NCBI GenBank assembly: GCA_018818235.1 | Contig: JAHISE010000126.1 | Location: 1-12,913 of the forward strand | Source of the DNA: Patescibacteria group bacterium | GTDB lineage: Bacteria > Patescibacteriota > Gracilibacteria > Peribacterales > Peribacteraceae | Direction of reading: 5' to 3' | Length of the DNA stretch: 12,913 bases | In this document: positions 1 through 6,261 of the stretch, piece by piece | Numbering within the stretch: position 1 is the first letter of the stretch | Layout of the letters: each line of letters starts with the position of its first letter | The notes under the pieces: model-generated | What the model was told of the DNA's origin: nothing | The model's input: the letters and a program-made list of their open reading frames with translations, nothing else | Databases searched by the model: none | Translations under genes and position numbers: made by a program

Positions 1-104
1 TCCCAAAACACAAATAACAAATCCCAAGAGTAAGGAATGATCGAAGTTTGGGATTTTGGATTTGGGATTTCGTTGGGTTTTGGGTTTTGTGATTTGTGAT
101 TTTC
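1..104. repeat. Heptamer inverted-arm array, TTTGGGA-type word (runs off the left edge)
   Basis: The left arm (1-27) is built from words such as ATCCCAA and AACACAA. The right arm (46-104) carries TTTGGGA, TTTTGGA, TTTGGGA, then two GGGTTTT and two GTGATTT units. Units repeat every 7 bp and the right arm is the approximate reverse complement of the left. No coding potential is seen. The same word family returns at 10707-10745 and 10999-11023. Confidence 0.75.
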
Positions 105-167
105 TATGTAAGGATATTTTTATACCAAATTATATTGATTTAGCTATAGTCACTAGTCGGTCAGTTA

Positions 168-251
168 TACCCCTTCGCTTTTATAATTCCGAATTGCTCG
201 AATTGGACATTGGCTTATGTAAGGGATGAATTGGGTAAAAGCTTCGGGGTA
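168..251. repeat. Inverted repeat, 15-nt arms
   Basis: The arms are TACCCC-TTC-GCTTTT (168-182) and AAAAGC-TTC-GGGGTA (237-251). Six plus six bases pair, with a 3-nt central mismatch. The 54-nt interior has its own smaller symmetric segment around AATT-GCTCG-AATT. The sequence ATACCAA at 122-128 resembles the tip of the MITE family found at 8110 and 10766, so a degenerate copy is possible but not shown. Confidence 0.5.
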
Positions 252-287
252 TTATAGTAATTTTATTTTGAAATGAGTATAATGAAA

Positions 288-318
288 GACCAGTGACAAG
301 CGACTAGTGACCAGTGAC
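288..318. repeat. 31-nt array of four GACYAGT units
   Basis: The units read GACCAGT, GACAAGC, GACTAGT, GACCAGT and end in GAC, exactly four heptamers plus three bases. The same 31-nt module occurs inverted at 1808-1838 and direct at 1850-1880, so the SLH gene is bracketed by it. A shorter inverted relative lies at 149-165. Confidence 0.8.
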
Positions 319-370
319 ATGTCGGGCTACATTAATAAATAAAAAATGTTGTTTACTAATAAATATTTAC

Positions 371-1714
371 TCACTCCTCCGTATAAGACCTAAACTCAGC
401 TGTTTTCTCTATATACAGTTCTATTGCTCTGCTTATTAACTTAGAAATTTCAGCACGATTAATGCTCGCGTTTGGTCTAAACTCATTCATAGGATTGCCA
501 AGAGAATCAGTGTAACCCGCTGCAAGGCCGTGTGCTACGGCTGTCTCTATGGAAGCCGCGTAAGGAGAATCCGGAGTAACGTCTGTGAACATTTCTCCCT
601 TTGGCCAGTTGCGTGGCACATCATGAGCCTGAAGAATTGTGGCAACCACTTCTGCACGAGTTGCATCGCGTGCGGGGTCCAGTCTGTTGTCTTTGAACAC
701 CAACCAGCCTCTCTTTTCCGCCGATGCAAAGTATTGTGAGAACCATGTATTTCTGGCTCGTGAGTTTAATGGGCGGGTATGAACTGTGGTTTCATCAATT
801 CCAGCAAGCTCGTGTGCAATCTTTGCGAGTTCAGCGATGCTTACAGTATTGGAAGGTCCGTATTCTCCGGTGAGTCTGCCTCTTGAATCCTTATAACCGG
901 ACATTATGCCTGTACGGATTGATGTGTTTACAAAAGGTGCAAACCAATCTGATAAAGGCACGTCGGTAAAGTTTATAGTTTCACCATTGATGGTTACAGA
1001 TACATACATGAGTGTTTTCTGTCCTTCTATGCTCTGTTCAAGATACTCAATATTGTCACAGGATAAATTAATCGATAAAGATATGCGACTTTCTTTCTGA
1101 AGTCTGGCAGAACGTGATTGCGCTTCGATACATCCTTCTATCGCCTCAAATTTCGCTGTATAAAGTCCTTCGGGAAGATTCTGAAAATCAGAAGGTGTAG
1201 ATCCGGTGGTTTTAAAATGATTGGGTCCTTCCAAAGTAAACATAAGACCTGCAGGGCTACTTTGAACAGAAACAGTACCGACTCGTGTAAAAATATTATT
1301 AATTGATATTTTAACATTTTGATCATGACCTAGAGAAAAATTAGCTCGTGGAAAATCATTATCCTGTATAACTTTATCATCAACGGTAACAGTTACATGT
1401 GCAGTTGCTCCTTCCAGAGGATCAATAATTATAGTGTAATTTCCAACCGGCAGACTATCAAAAATTTGATGCATGTGACGTCCGGATACGGTTTCGTTGT
1501 TTGTTTTGAACAATGTCCAGTCACTGTAAACTCCAACAGATGGGCTTTCCTGCCAGATTTCTATGTTACCAATTCCGCTTCCGGTGTCAGTCAAAACAGA
1601 ACCTGAGTCTCCGTCAACTGTATCTCCTGTAGCTGCTGAGAGGGGAGATACATGCAACAGCATCAATAGTGCTAAAGATGGAGTAAATGTGATTAGAAAG
1701 CGATATTTGAGCAT
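371..1714 (-). CDS. Secreted S-layer homology (SLH) domain protein
   Basis: This 447-residue protein opens with a signal peptide (positive LKYR, then a hydrophobic stretch to about residue 28). Residues ~45-140 form a beta-rich module. Residues ~145-220 resemble a PEGA-type carboxypeptidase-regulatory fold and contain cysteines C195 and C219. Three SLH repeats follow at about 248-305, 322-366 and 376-434, with typical FTDV...A...G...GY patterns and RAE motifs. SLH repeats in other bacteria bind secondary cell-wall polymers, so the protein probably sits non-covalently on the wall; its own ligand is unknown. The N-terminal two modules match those of the next gene upstream (1975-3135), suggesting duplication. 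The ATG at 1714 is chosen because the signal peptide begins there; no Shine-Dalgarno is visible. The stop is TGA. Confidence 0.9.
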   Translation of the reverse strand: MLKYRFLITFTPSLALLMLLHVSPLSAATGDTVDGDSGSVLTDTGSGIGNIEIWQESPSVGVYSDWTLFKTNNETVSGRHMHQIFDSLPVGNYTIIIDPLEGATAHVTVTVDDKVIQDNDFPRANFSLGHDQNVKISINNIFTRVGTVSVQSSPAGLMFTLEGPNHFKTTGSTPSDFQNLPEGLYTAKFEAIEGCIEAQSRSARLQKESRISLSINLSCDNIEYLEQSIEGQKTLMYVSVTINGETINFTDVPLSDWFAPFVNTSIRTGIMSGYKDSRGRLTGEYGPSNTVSIAELAKIAHELAGIDETTVHTRPLNSRARNTWFSQYFASAEKRGWLVFKDNRLDPARDATRAEVVATILQAHDVPRNWPKGEMFTDVTPDSPYAASIETAVAHGLAAGYTDSLGNPMNEFRPNASINRAEISKLISRAIELYIEKTAEFRSYTEE

Positions 1715-1807
1715 ATATTGTTAGGAGTAAATAGTGGCGATATTGTGAAGGGTTTGCGGATATAAATCAATTAATTGATCGTGCTGTTTTTTATTGTTGT
1801 ACATAGG

Positions 1808-1880
1808 GTCACTAGTCACTGGTCACTGGTCGCTGGTCTTAAGCATCGAGACTAGTGACTAGCGACAAGCGACTAGTGAC
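1808..1880. repeat. Heptamer hairpin: two inverted 31-nt GTCACTA/GACTAGT arrays
   Basis: The left arm (1808-1838) is four GTCACTA-like units plus GTC. The right arm (1850-1880) is four GACTAGT-like units plus GAC. The spacer is 11 nt. The arms pair at 25 of 31 positions, and three of the six mismatches would be G-U pairs in RNA. The array lies between the two surface-protein genes. Confidence 0.85.
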
Positions 1881-1974
1881 CCCCATCCCCAAATATCACC
1901 TCCACCACCGTCAAAGCAGTATGCGCCATAGGCGTACACTGCAAGGACGGAACCCTTCCCCGTACAAATTATTG

Positions 1975-3135
1975 TTATACCGTCTTTATTACTACAAATT
2001 GTCTTCGGCGGATTGAGTATGCAAGTGGTAGGCTGACTGCAGTCAATAGAAGTATGAACAGTACATCTGCTCTCCATCCTGTTGCAGGAAGAATGGTAAT
2101 CACTCCTACAGTGTGAGTAAGCTCACGTTCATACATTCCTGCTTCAACAAGATTTGATCCTTCTATGCGTGTTGTCATGGTAATTTTATGACCTGACGAT
2201 AATCCATCGTTTATCTGCATATTGAATCTGGTTGTCCATGTTTGTCCTGCGTAAAGAGTGGGAACATTCCATACCAACAGGTCATCGTGGAAGATCCTTC
2301 CGCTATCACGAACTCCGGAAACATATCCTTTTCTTGGATCAAATTGTACTGATGCCAAAAGATTGCTGTGAGTTGTTCTGTCCAGATTTTTCACTGTCAG
2401 TGTATAACGTACAATTCCTCCGGGTAGTACTTCATTTTGATTTGACTGAAGCGAAACATTCATCAATTTTGGTGAGGGTAATCTTGGCTCCGGTTCAGGT
2501 TCTTCAAAAACCGCATCATCTCCGCAACGGTAAACTCCTATAAAATCAATACGTTCGTTGGGTGCCAAAACTCTGCTTTGCTTGCGCGGTGTAATGCATT
2601 CATCCAGAAGTCCGTACTCAGCCGAGTAGTACATAGGAGGCACATCTGTGAAAGTAACGGGAGTAACACCTTTAAGTTCATAAAGATTATTTCCTCTAAG
2701 TACTATGTCCTGTCCCGATGGCTCACTGTCTATGGTTATTGTTCCAAAGTATCTGTATGTAATTTCTATTCTTATTGCTTCTCCTCCTGCAACGGTGAAA
2801 GAAAGATGAGTTCCTTCCACTGATCTTATGATTTCGTTGTTTGATTTTCTTACAACAATACTTGTTTTTGCTTTTTGTGGTTCATTAACAACAATGGAGT
2901 AAGTTCCTCCTACCACCTGTTCAATCTTCTGAATGTATTCTCCTCTGTGATCCGCATAAGTCTTTCCATCAGGAGTTGTGAGTACCCATGTTCCCAGAAC
3001 GGTAGTATTGGATATTTGTTGAACAGTAAGCATGCCTCCAACTGCAAAAGCATTTTGAGCAAAAGCAAACAGACATAGAGCTCCAATTGATACAAAGATG
3101 AATTTAATTGGCTGAAGTGTTCGGCTTAAAAACAT
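1975..3135 (-). CDS. Secreted surface protein with C-terminal LPATG sorting-type signal
   Basis: This 386-residue protein has a signal peptide (hydrophobic ~12-30, ending near AFA). A beta module spans ~35-130. A PEGA-like module spans ~130-205 with cysteines C180 and C204, the same 24-residue spacing as in the SLH neighbour. A Glu/Pro linker (EPEPEP, ~211-217) leads to an Ig-like DUF11-type domain (~223-345). The C terminus has LPATG (349-353), a hydrophobic helix (~357-374) and RRR (376-378), the order expected of a sortase substrate or of the related LPXTG-helix-basic-tail membrane anchors. No sortase gene is in the window, so covalent anchoring is inference. A good promoter precedes the gene (3165-3193), and GGAG lies just before the ATG. 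Confidence 0.88.
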   Translation of the reverse strand: MFLSRTLQPIKFIFVSIGALCLFAFAQNAFAVGGMLTVQQISNTTVLGTWVLTTPDGKTYADHRGEYIQKIEQVVGGTYSIVVNEPQKAKTSIVVRKSNNEIIRSVEGTHLSFTVAGGEAIRIEITYRYFGTITIDSEPSGQDIVLRGNNLYELKGVTPVTFTDVPPMYYSAEYGLLDECITPRKQSRVLAPNERIDFIGVYRCGDDAVFEEPEPEPRLPSPKLMNVSLQSNQNEVLPGGIVRYTLTVKNLDRTTHSNLLASVQFDPRKGYVSGVRDSGRIFHDDLLVWNVPTLYAGQTWTTRFNMQINDGLSSGHKITMTTRIEGSNLVEAGMYERELTHTVGVITILPATGWRADVLFILLLTAVSLPLAYSIRRRQFVVIKTV

Positions 3136-3164
3136 AGCTCCAAGGGGTATATAAAAAGGAGAGT

Positions 3165-3193
3165 ATTAAAGCACGCCAAAGGCTCAGGGTCAA
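3165..3193 (-). promoter_or_regulatory. Sigma70-type promoter of the LPATG protein gene
   Basis: On the minus strand, TTGACC (3193-3188) is followed by a 17-nt spacer and TTTAAT (3170-3165). The bases TGC directly before the -10 make an extended -10. Transcription would start near 3158, giving a leader of roughly 22 nt. It sits in the 71-bp gap after the purL stop codon, so this gene need not depend on purL readthrough. Confidence 0.65.
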
Positions 3194-3206
3194 GTGTTCT
3201 TATCGT

Positions 3207-5813
3207 TTAGTTTATGGCTTTCTCTAGCCCAAAAGTCCACGTCTCTCTCAGGTTATTCAACTTCTCACTTAAAAGAACTTTATTCCCATCATTTATCTTC
3301 AATTCCTGCGAGGGGAGTGTTTTACCTATTTGAGTAAGTTTTACTGAATTCTTTTCCGCAAGATCTTTAAGAGCATCTACATTCTTTTCATCTACTTCAA
3401 TAATAAATCCTCCGGTCTCTGTAAATAAAAGAGTGTCGGGCCTAAGTGAACTTTCCAGTTCTTTAAGATCAACCTCTATTCCAATATTACCACCACTGTT
3501 CCTTTGAGGAAGAGTCATCTCGAATAGCGCGAGCATTAGTCCGCCGTTAGATATGTCATGGCTTGCATAGACCAATCTGTTATCGATAGCTTGAGTTATG
3601 AATGATATTTGTGATGAAACTTCAGCAATGTCAGGATCAGGAACACAGTTGCCAAGTAACGCATCGTGAGGCGAATCTGTCATCTGCTCAAGTATTTCGT
3701 AATATGCGGATCCACCACATTCGTTTTTACGTTCTCCTATCATAAATAAGATCGAATCAGGTTTCTTAATTTGCATTGTTATTGCTTTGCTGGCTTCCCT
3801 TATAACTCCTACACAACAAACTATTGCGGTTGGAGCAATTGCGCTTCCGTCAGGTTGAGCATTGTACAAACTTACATTCCCCGAAACTATTGGAACACAC
3901 TCGCCATCGACTTTGATTTCTCCTGCCGCTTTTGCAATTCCTCTGATTCCTTCGGCAAGTTGCCATAGCTGATCGGGGATTTCCGGATTTCCGTAATTCA
4001 AACAATCTGTAAAAGCTCTTGGAGTAGCTCCAACAGTCGCTACGTTTCGCATTGATTCAACAGTTGCGTTAACTCCTTCCAGATACGGAGAAATTCTTCC
4101 ATAGCGCCCGTTACCATCTCCTGCAAATGCCACTCCTATCTTCTTCATTTCATCAGAAAGATCCCCACCTTCGCCATCTGGGCTACGGCGGGCAAGCCAA
4201 CTCGGATGAGTACCTGCCTGAACATGGCTTGCTAAGTCTTGCAGTGGAGTAATTACTCCGGCATCCGCTTCGCCTGCTTCGATTATAGTGTTGCCGATAA
4301 CATTTTTATCGTAATGAATGGTTACAGGTGTAGTTGAAGCGTAGTTGGGGTGGGAGAGCATTGTCTTGAAGACTTCGGAGATTGTGGTTTTAAAAGTCGA
4401 AGGTCGAATGTCGAAGGTTTTGTCGGAGGGCAAAGGTCGAAGGTCTTTTGACTTTGGACTTTTGACCAATCCTTCGACTTTCGACTTTCGACTTTCAACT
4501 ATGATTTCATTACTGTCACACTCAATCTCAGGCTCTTCAAATTCATTCACTACCTCTTCCATTTCTCTTTCATAGGAAAGTCCACAAGTTATATCCAATG
4601 CTTTTGCTTCGACCACAGTGTTTCCTTTGAATGATAATTTATAAATTCCGTCAGTTGTAACTTTTCCAATCAGACTTGCCCGTGCACCTTCTGCTATCGA
4701 GGGTAGATCCCAATCTGTGTTGTAATGGTTTAATATATGTTCTGTTAGATCCGGATGGCAGGTCCAGCAAAATCTTTCCTGAGTTTCTGCGAGTGCGATA
4801 ACTTCCGGTGGAAGGTTTTCCATTGATACATGAACATTATCGAGATTAACTACTGCTCCGAATCCCTGATCAGCAACTTGTTCAACTGATGCACAAACCA
4901 CTCCACCTGCTCCAAGATCTTTGAATGAGACTTTATTAAGTTTTTTATTTGCTGCAAGCCAGTCGAATAATGCATAAGTGGATGCGAGCAGATGACGTTC
5001 AAGAAACGGATTTGGTTCCTGTACTGCCCCTGTATTTTGATCTTTCTCTTCCTCGTCCATTGCGGCGCTTGCAAAAGAAGCTCCTCCAAATCCACTTCTG
5101 TCAGTTGGTTTTCCAACCAATATAATGTCGTATCCGACTTTGCCGGCTTCTTTTGGAACGTAACTGTGAATAAATTCATCTTCACGTACTATTCCTATCG
5201 CAATGGCATTTACCAGACAATTAGAGTTGTATGAACTGTCAAAAACCGTATCTCCTCCAAGGTTTGGGATTCCCAAAGGATTACCATATCCGGCGATTCC
5301 ACGAGCAACTTCCGCTGCGATAGTTTTGGATTCCTCTGTCTTAAGATCACCGAGTCTAAGTAAGTCCATTGATCCTATAACTCTTGATCCCATACAAACA
5401 ACATCACGTACAACTCCACCAATTCCTGTTGCGGCACCTTCATAGGGAACTATTTGCGAAGGATGATTGTGCGATTCGTGGCTTATTACAATTCCCCAAC
5501 GTTTACCCTTTGGTTCATCCGTGATCGCGACTATCCCGCTATCTTCACCCGGGCCCAAAATCACATGAGAACTTTCCGTAGGCAGAGTCTTTAAAAACTT
5601 ACTCGAGGATTTGTAACTGCAATGTTCAGATCCCTGTATTCCCCAAAGAACCGCTTCAACAACCGTGGGATCTCGTCCAAGCATTTCGGAAATCTTTCTG
5701 GCCTCGTCAACCGTAAGTGCTATTTGATATTTCTTAAGAAGCTTATTTGCTTCATCGTCGGAAATTGTTGAGAAAGGGAGTGTGGTGATTTGATCTGAAT
5801 GTTGCGAGTTCAT
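3207..5813 (-). CDS. purL: Phosphoribosylformylglycinamidine synthase subunit PurL
   Basis: This cytosolic enzyme catalyses the ATP-dependent FGAR to FGAM step of de novo purine synthesis, with ammonia supplied by a glutaminase partner (PurQ, with PurS in the small-PurL system). Visible family signatures are GSEHCSYKSS with the catalytic-type H64, HESHNHP (112-118), GFGGASFAS, GAVQ.PNPF, DLGAGGV, ETQER and TDCLNYGNPE. It is 868 residues, against roughly 720-760 for the usual stand-alone PurL. Part of the excess is two repeat-derived in-frame inserts: residues ~438-473 (DNA 4395-4500) in the hinge between the two synthase halves, and ~539-550 (DNA 4165-4198). No other pur gene is nearby. The start ATG has no Shine-Dalgarno; CATAAT ends 8 nt upstream, suggesting a leaderless mRNA. 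Confidence 0.97.
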   Translation of the reverse strand: MNSQHSDQITTLPFSTISDDEANKLLKKYQIALTVDEARKISEMLGRDPTVVEAVLWGIQGSEHCSYKSSSKFLKTLPTESSHVILGPGEDSGIVAITDEPKGKRWGIVISHESHNHPSQIVPYEGAATGIGGVVRDVVCMGSRVIGSMDLLRLGDLKTEESKTIAAEVARGIAGYGNPLGIPNLGGDTVFDSSYNSNCLVNAIAIGIVREDEFIHSYVPKEAGKVGYDIILVGKPTDRSGFGGASFASAAMDEEEKDQNTGAVQEPNPFLERHLLASTYALFDWLAANKKLNKVSFKDLGAGGVVCASVEQVADQGFGAVVNLDNVHVSMENLPPEVIALAETQERFCWTCHPDLTEHILNHYNTDWDLPSIAEGARASLIGKVTTDGIYKLSFKGNTVVEAKALDITCGLSYEREMEEVVNEFEEPEIECDSNEIIVESRKSKVEGLVKSPKSKDLRPLPSDKTFDIRPSTFKTTISEVFKTMLSHPNYASTTPVTIHYDKNVIGNTIIEAGEADAGVITPLQDLASHVQAGTHPSWLARRSPDGEGGDLSDEMKKIGVAFAGDGNGRYGRISPYLEGVNATVESMRNVATVGATPRAFTDCLNYGNPEIPDQLWQLAEGIRGIAKAAGEIKVDGECVPIVSGNVSLYNAQPDGSAIAPTAIVCCVGVIREASKAITMQIKKPDSILFMIGERKNECGGSAYYEILEQMTDSPHDALLGNCVPDPDIAEVSSQISFITQAIDNRLVYASHDISNGGLMLALFEMTLPQRNSGGNIGIEVDLKELESSLRPDTLLFTETGGFIIEVDEKNVDALKDLAEKNSVKLTQIGKTLPSQELKINDGNKVLLSEKLNNLRETWTFGLEKAIN
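4165..4198. repeat. Dispersed palindromic element inside purL
   Basis: Reading CTTCGCC-ATCT-GGGCTACGG-CGGGCAAG, the segment closely resembles 9890-9922 in the secE-lepB gap (CTTCGCC-TCT-TGGCTACGG-TTGGCAGG). Both can fold on GCC/GGC. In purL it is translated on the minus strand as LARRSPDGEGG, in a place where PurL proteins normally run directly into the GDGNGRY-type segment. The copy keeps the frame open. Confidence 0.6.
4395..4500. repeat. Heptamer inverted array inserted in frame in purL
   Basis: The left arm has AGTCGAA, GGTCGAA, TGTCGAA (4395-4415). The right arm has three perfect TTCGACT units plus TTCAACT (4473-4500). The centre has TTTTGAC, TTTGGAC, TTTTGAC (4446-4466). The right-arm unit is the exact reverse complement of the left-arm unit. 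Translated on the minus strand it gives a Lys/Ser/Arg-rich stretch (residues ~438-473) unlike the rest of PurL, with no stop codon. Confidence 0.9.
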
Positions 5814-5821
5814 GTAATTGG

Positions 5822-5827
5822 ATTATG
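5822..5827 (-). promoter_or_regulatory. -10-like element of purL, leaderless position
   Basis: CATAAT on the minus strand lies 8 nt before the purL ATG, so a start site 6-8 nt downstream would fall at or next to the ATG. No Shine-Dalgarno is present in the gap. I see no convincing -35 hexamer, so this is a proposal. Confidence 0.4.
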
Positions 5828-5884
5828 CACAGAGAAATGGAAAGTGGAAAGTGGAAAGTGATTTTTAATAAATTATTGGTAACT

Positions 5885-5907
5885 AAAAAAACGGGTGAGG
5901 CGCCCGT
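5885..5907 (-). terminator. Intrinsic terminator of candidate RNA 1
   Basis: A 5-bp GC-rich stem (ACGGG/CCCGT) with a 7-nt loop is followed directly by seven U on the minus strand. It ends about 70 nt before the purL start codon, and purL has its own -10-like element beyond it. It is therefore either the end of a stand-alone RNA or an attenuator for readthrough into purL. Confidence 0.55.
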
Positions 5908-6075
5908 TCTGAGAGTAATGAGTTGTGCATATGTGAGGTGAGCGATCGCATCGCCTCCAACGCAGCACTCGTCAGTACTCGGATCGATTCTGAATCCTCT
6001 CTTAGCCAGAGGAGCAGGCAATCGAGCTTACACGCCTCACCCGCGTCGCAGCTCCCAATCGTGAATTTGGGAACT
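5885..6075 (-). ncRNA. Candidate structured RNA 1 (promoter, three-way fold, U-tract)
   Basis: On the minus strand a promoter-like TTGACA (6110-6105) is followed by TATCAT or TACTAT, giving a transcript of about 190 nt. An 11-bp perfect closing helix joins 6033-6043 to 5892-5902. Inside are a hairpin with TCCTCT/AGAGGA within TCGATT/AATCGA, and a rod with successive GAGTA/TACTC, GAGT/ACTC, TGC/GCA and GAGG/CCTC pairings. The 3' end has a short alternative hairpin (ACGGG 5907-5903 with CCCGT 5895-5891) followed by seven U. The closing helix and this terminator share bases, as in an attenuator. I could not match it to tmRNA, RNase P RNA, SRP RNA or known purine riboswitches; 6S RNA is possible on size only. 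Confidence 0.42.
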
Positions 6076-6079
6076 ATGT

Positions 6080-6110
6080 ATGATAGTAAATGGATTAAGA
6101 TGTATGTCAA
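6080..6110 (-). promoter_or_regulatory. Promoter of candidate RNA 1
   Basis: A perfect TTGACA (-35) lies at 6110-6105. Two -10 choices are visible: TACTAT at 6088-6083 (16-nt spacer) or TATCAT at 6085-6080 (19-nt spacer). Neither spacing is the ideal 17, but the -35 is consensus and the downstream structure makes sense of it. Confidence 0.45.
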
Positions 6111-6150
6111 CAACAATCTTGGTGAGTGCTCACTGAGCATGCAATTCGTA

Positions 6151-6232
6151 CGGGCTAAAGCCCTTATTCGGTATATTGGTAACCGCGGGCTTAAGCGCGG
6201 GGTTAACACCTAAAACATGAGGCTTTAGCCTC
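6151..6232. repeat. Cluster of three REP-like palindromes
   Basis: In order: GGGCTAAAGCCC (6152-6163), an AACC...CTTAAG...GGTT palindrome (6181-6204) and GAGGCTTTAGCCTC (6219-6232). Such GGCTNNAGCC palindromes are often associated with RAYT/Y1 transposases. No such transposase is in the window. Confidence 0.55.
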
Positions 6233-6240
6233 CCTTTTTT
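6219..6240 (+). terminator. Terminator-like hairpin with T-run, plus strand
   Basis: GAGGC-TTTA-GCCTC is followed by CC and six T. It faces murJ and would stop plus-strand transcripts coming from the left. It is also the last palindrome of the REP-like cluster, so its role as terminator may be incidental. Confidence 0.45.
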
Positions 6241-6261
6241 CACTTTCTACTTTCCACTCAA

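Larger units (their letters stand above)
1..370. other. Gene-free left flank
   Basis: No credible coding sequence is present. The stretch holds the heptamer array at 1-104, an inverted repeat at 168-182/237-251, a GTCACTA-type unit at 149-165 and a 31-nt four-unit array at 288-318. The remainder is AT-rich, including the sequence just beyond the stop codon of the SLH gene at 371. I see no clear terminator with a U-tract for that gene. Confidence 0.7.
5838..6258. repeat. Inverted TGGAAAG heptamer arms enclosing a non-coding locus
   Basis: Three TGGAAAG units at 5838-5858 face CTTTCTA-CTTTCCA units at 6241-6258 (reverse complement TGGAAAG, TAGAAAG). The 380 bp between them holds candidate RNA 1 and a cluster of GGCTTAAGCC-like palindromes. 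This has the same architecture as the other inverted arrays but a much longer enclosed segment. Confidence 0.6.

Noticed and set aside
1808..1880. CRISPR array
   Set aside because: Units are 7 bp with no unique spacers and no cas genes. The inverted symmetry does not fit CRISPR.
1859..2077. 72-codon minus-strand frame overlapping the end of the LPATG gene
   Set aside because: It overlaps the real gene in another frame and runs into the heptamer array, with a Cys/Gly-rich implausible composition.
6171..6210. T-box-like string GGTAACCGCGGG
   Set aside because: It is one arm of a palindrome in the REP-like cluster. No specifier stem or aminoacyl-tRNA synthetase or amino-acid gene is nearby.
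5883..6213. Overlapping open frames on both strands (5883-6209 minus, 5923-6213 plus, 5752-6021 minus)
   Set aside because: They cross palindromes and the candidate RNA 1 helices, show no family resemblance and have no start signals. They are open by chance.
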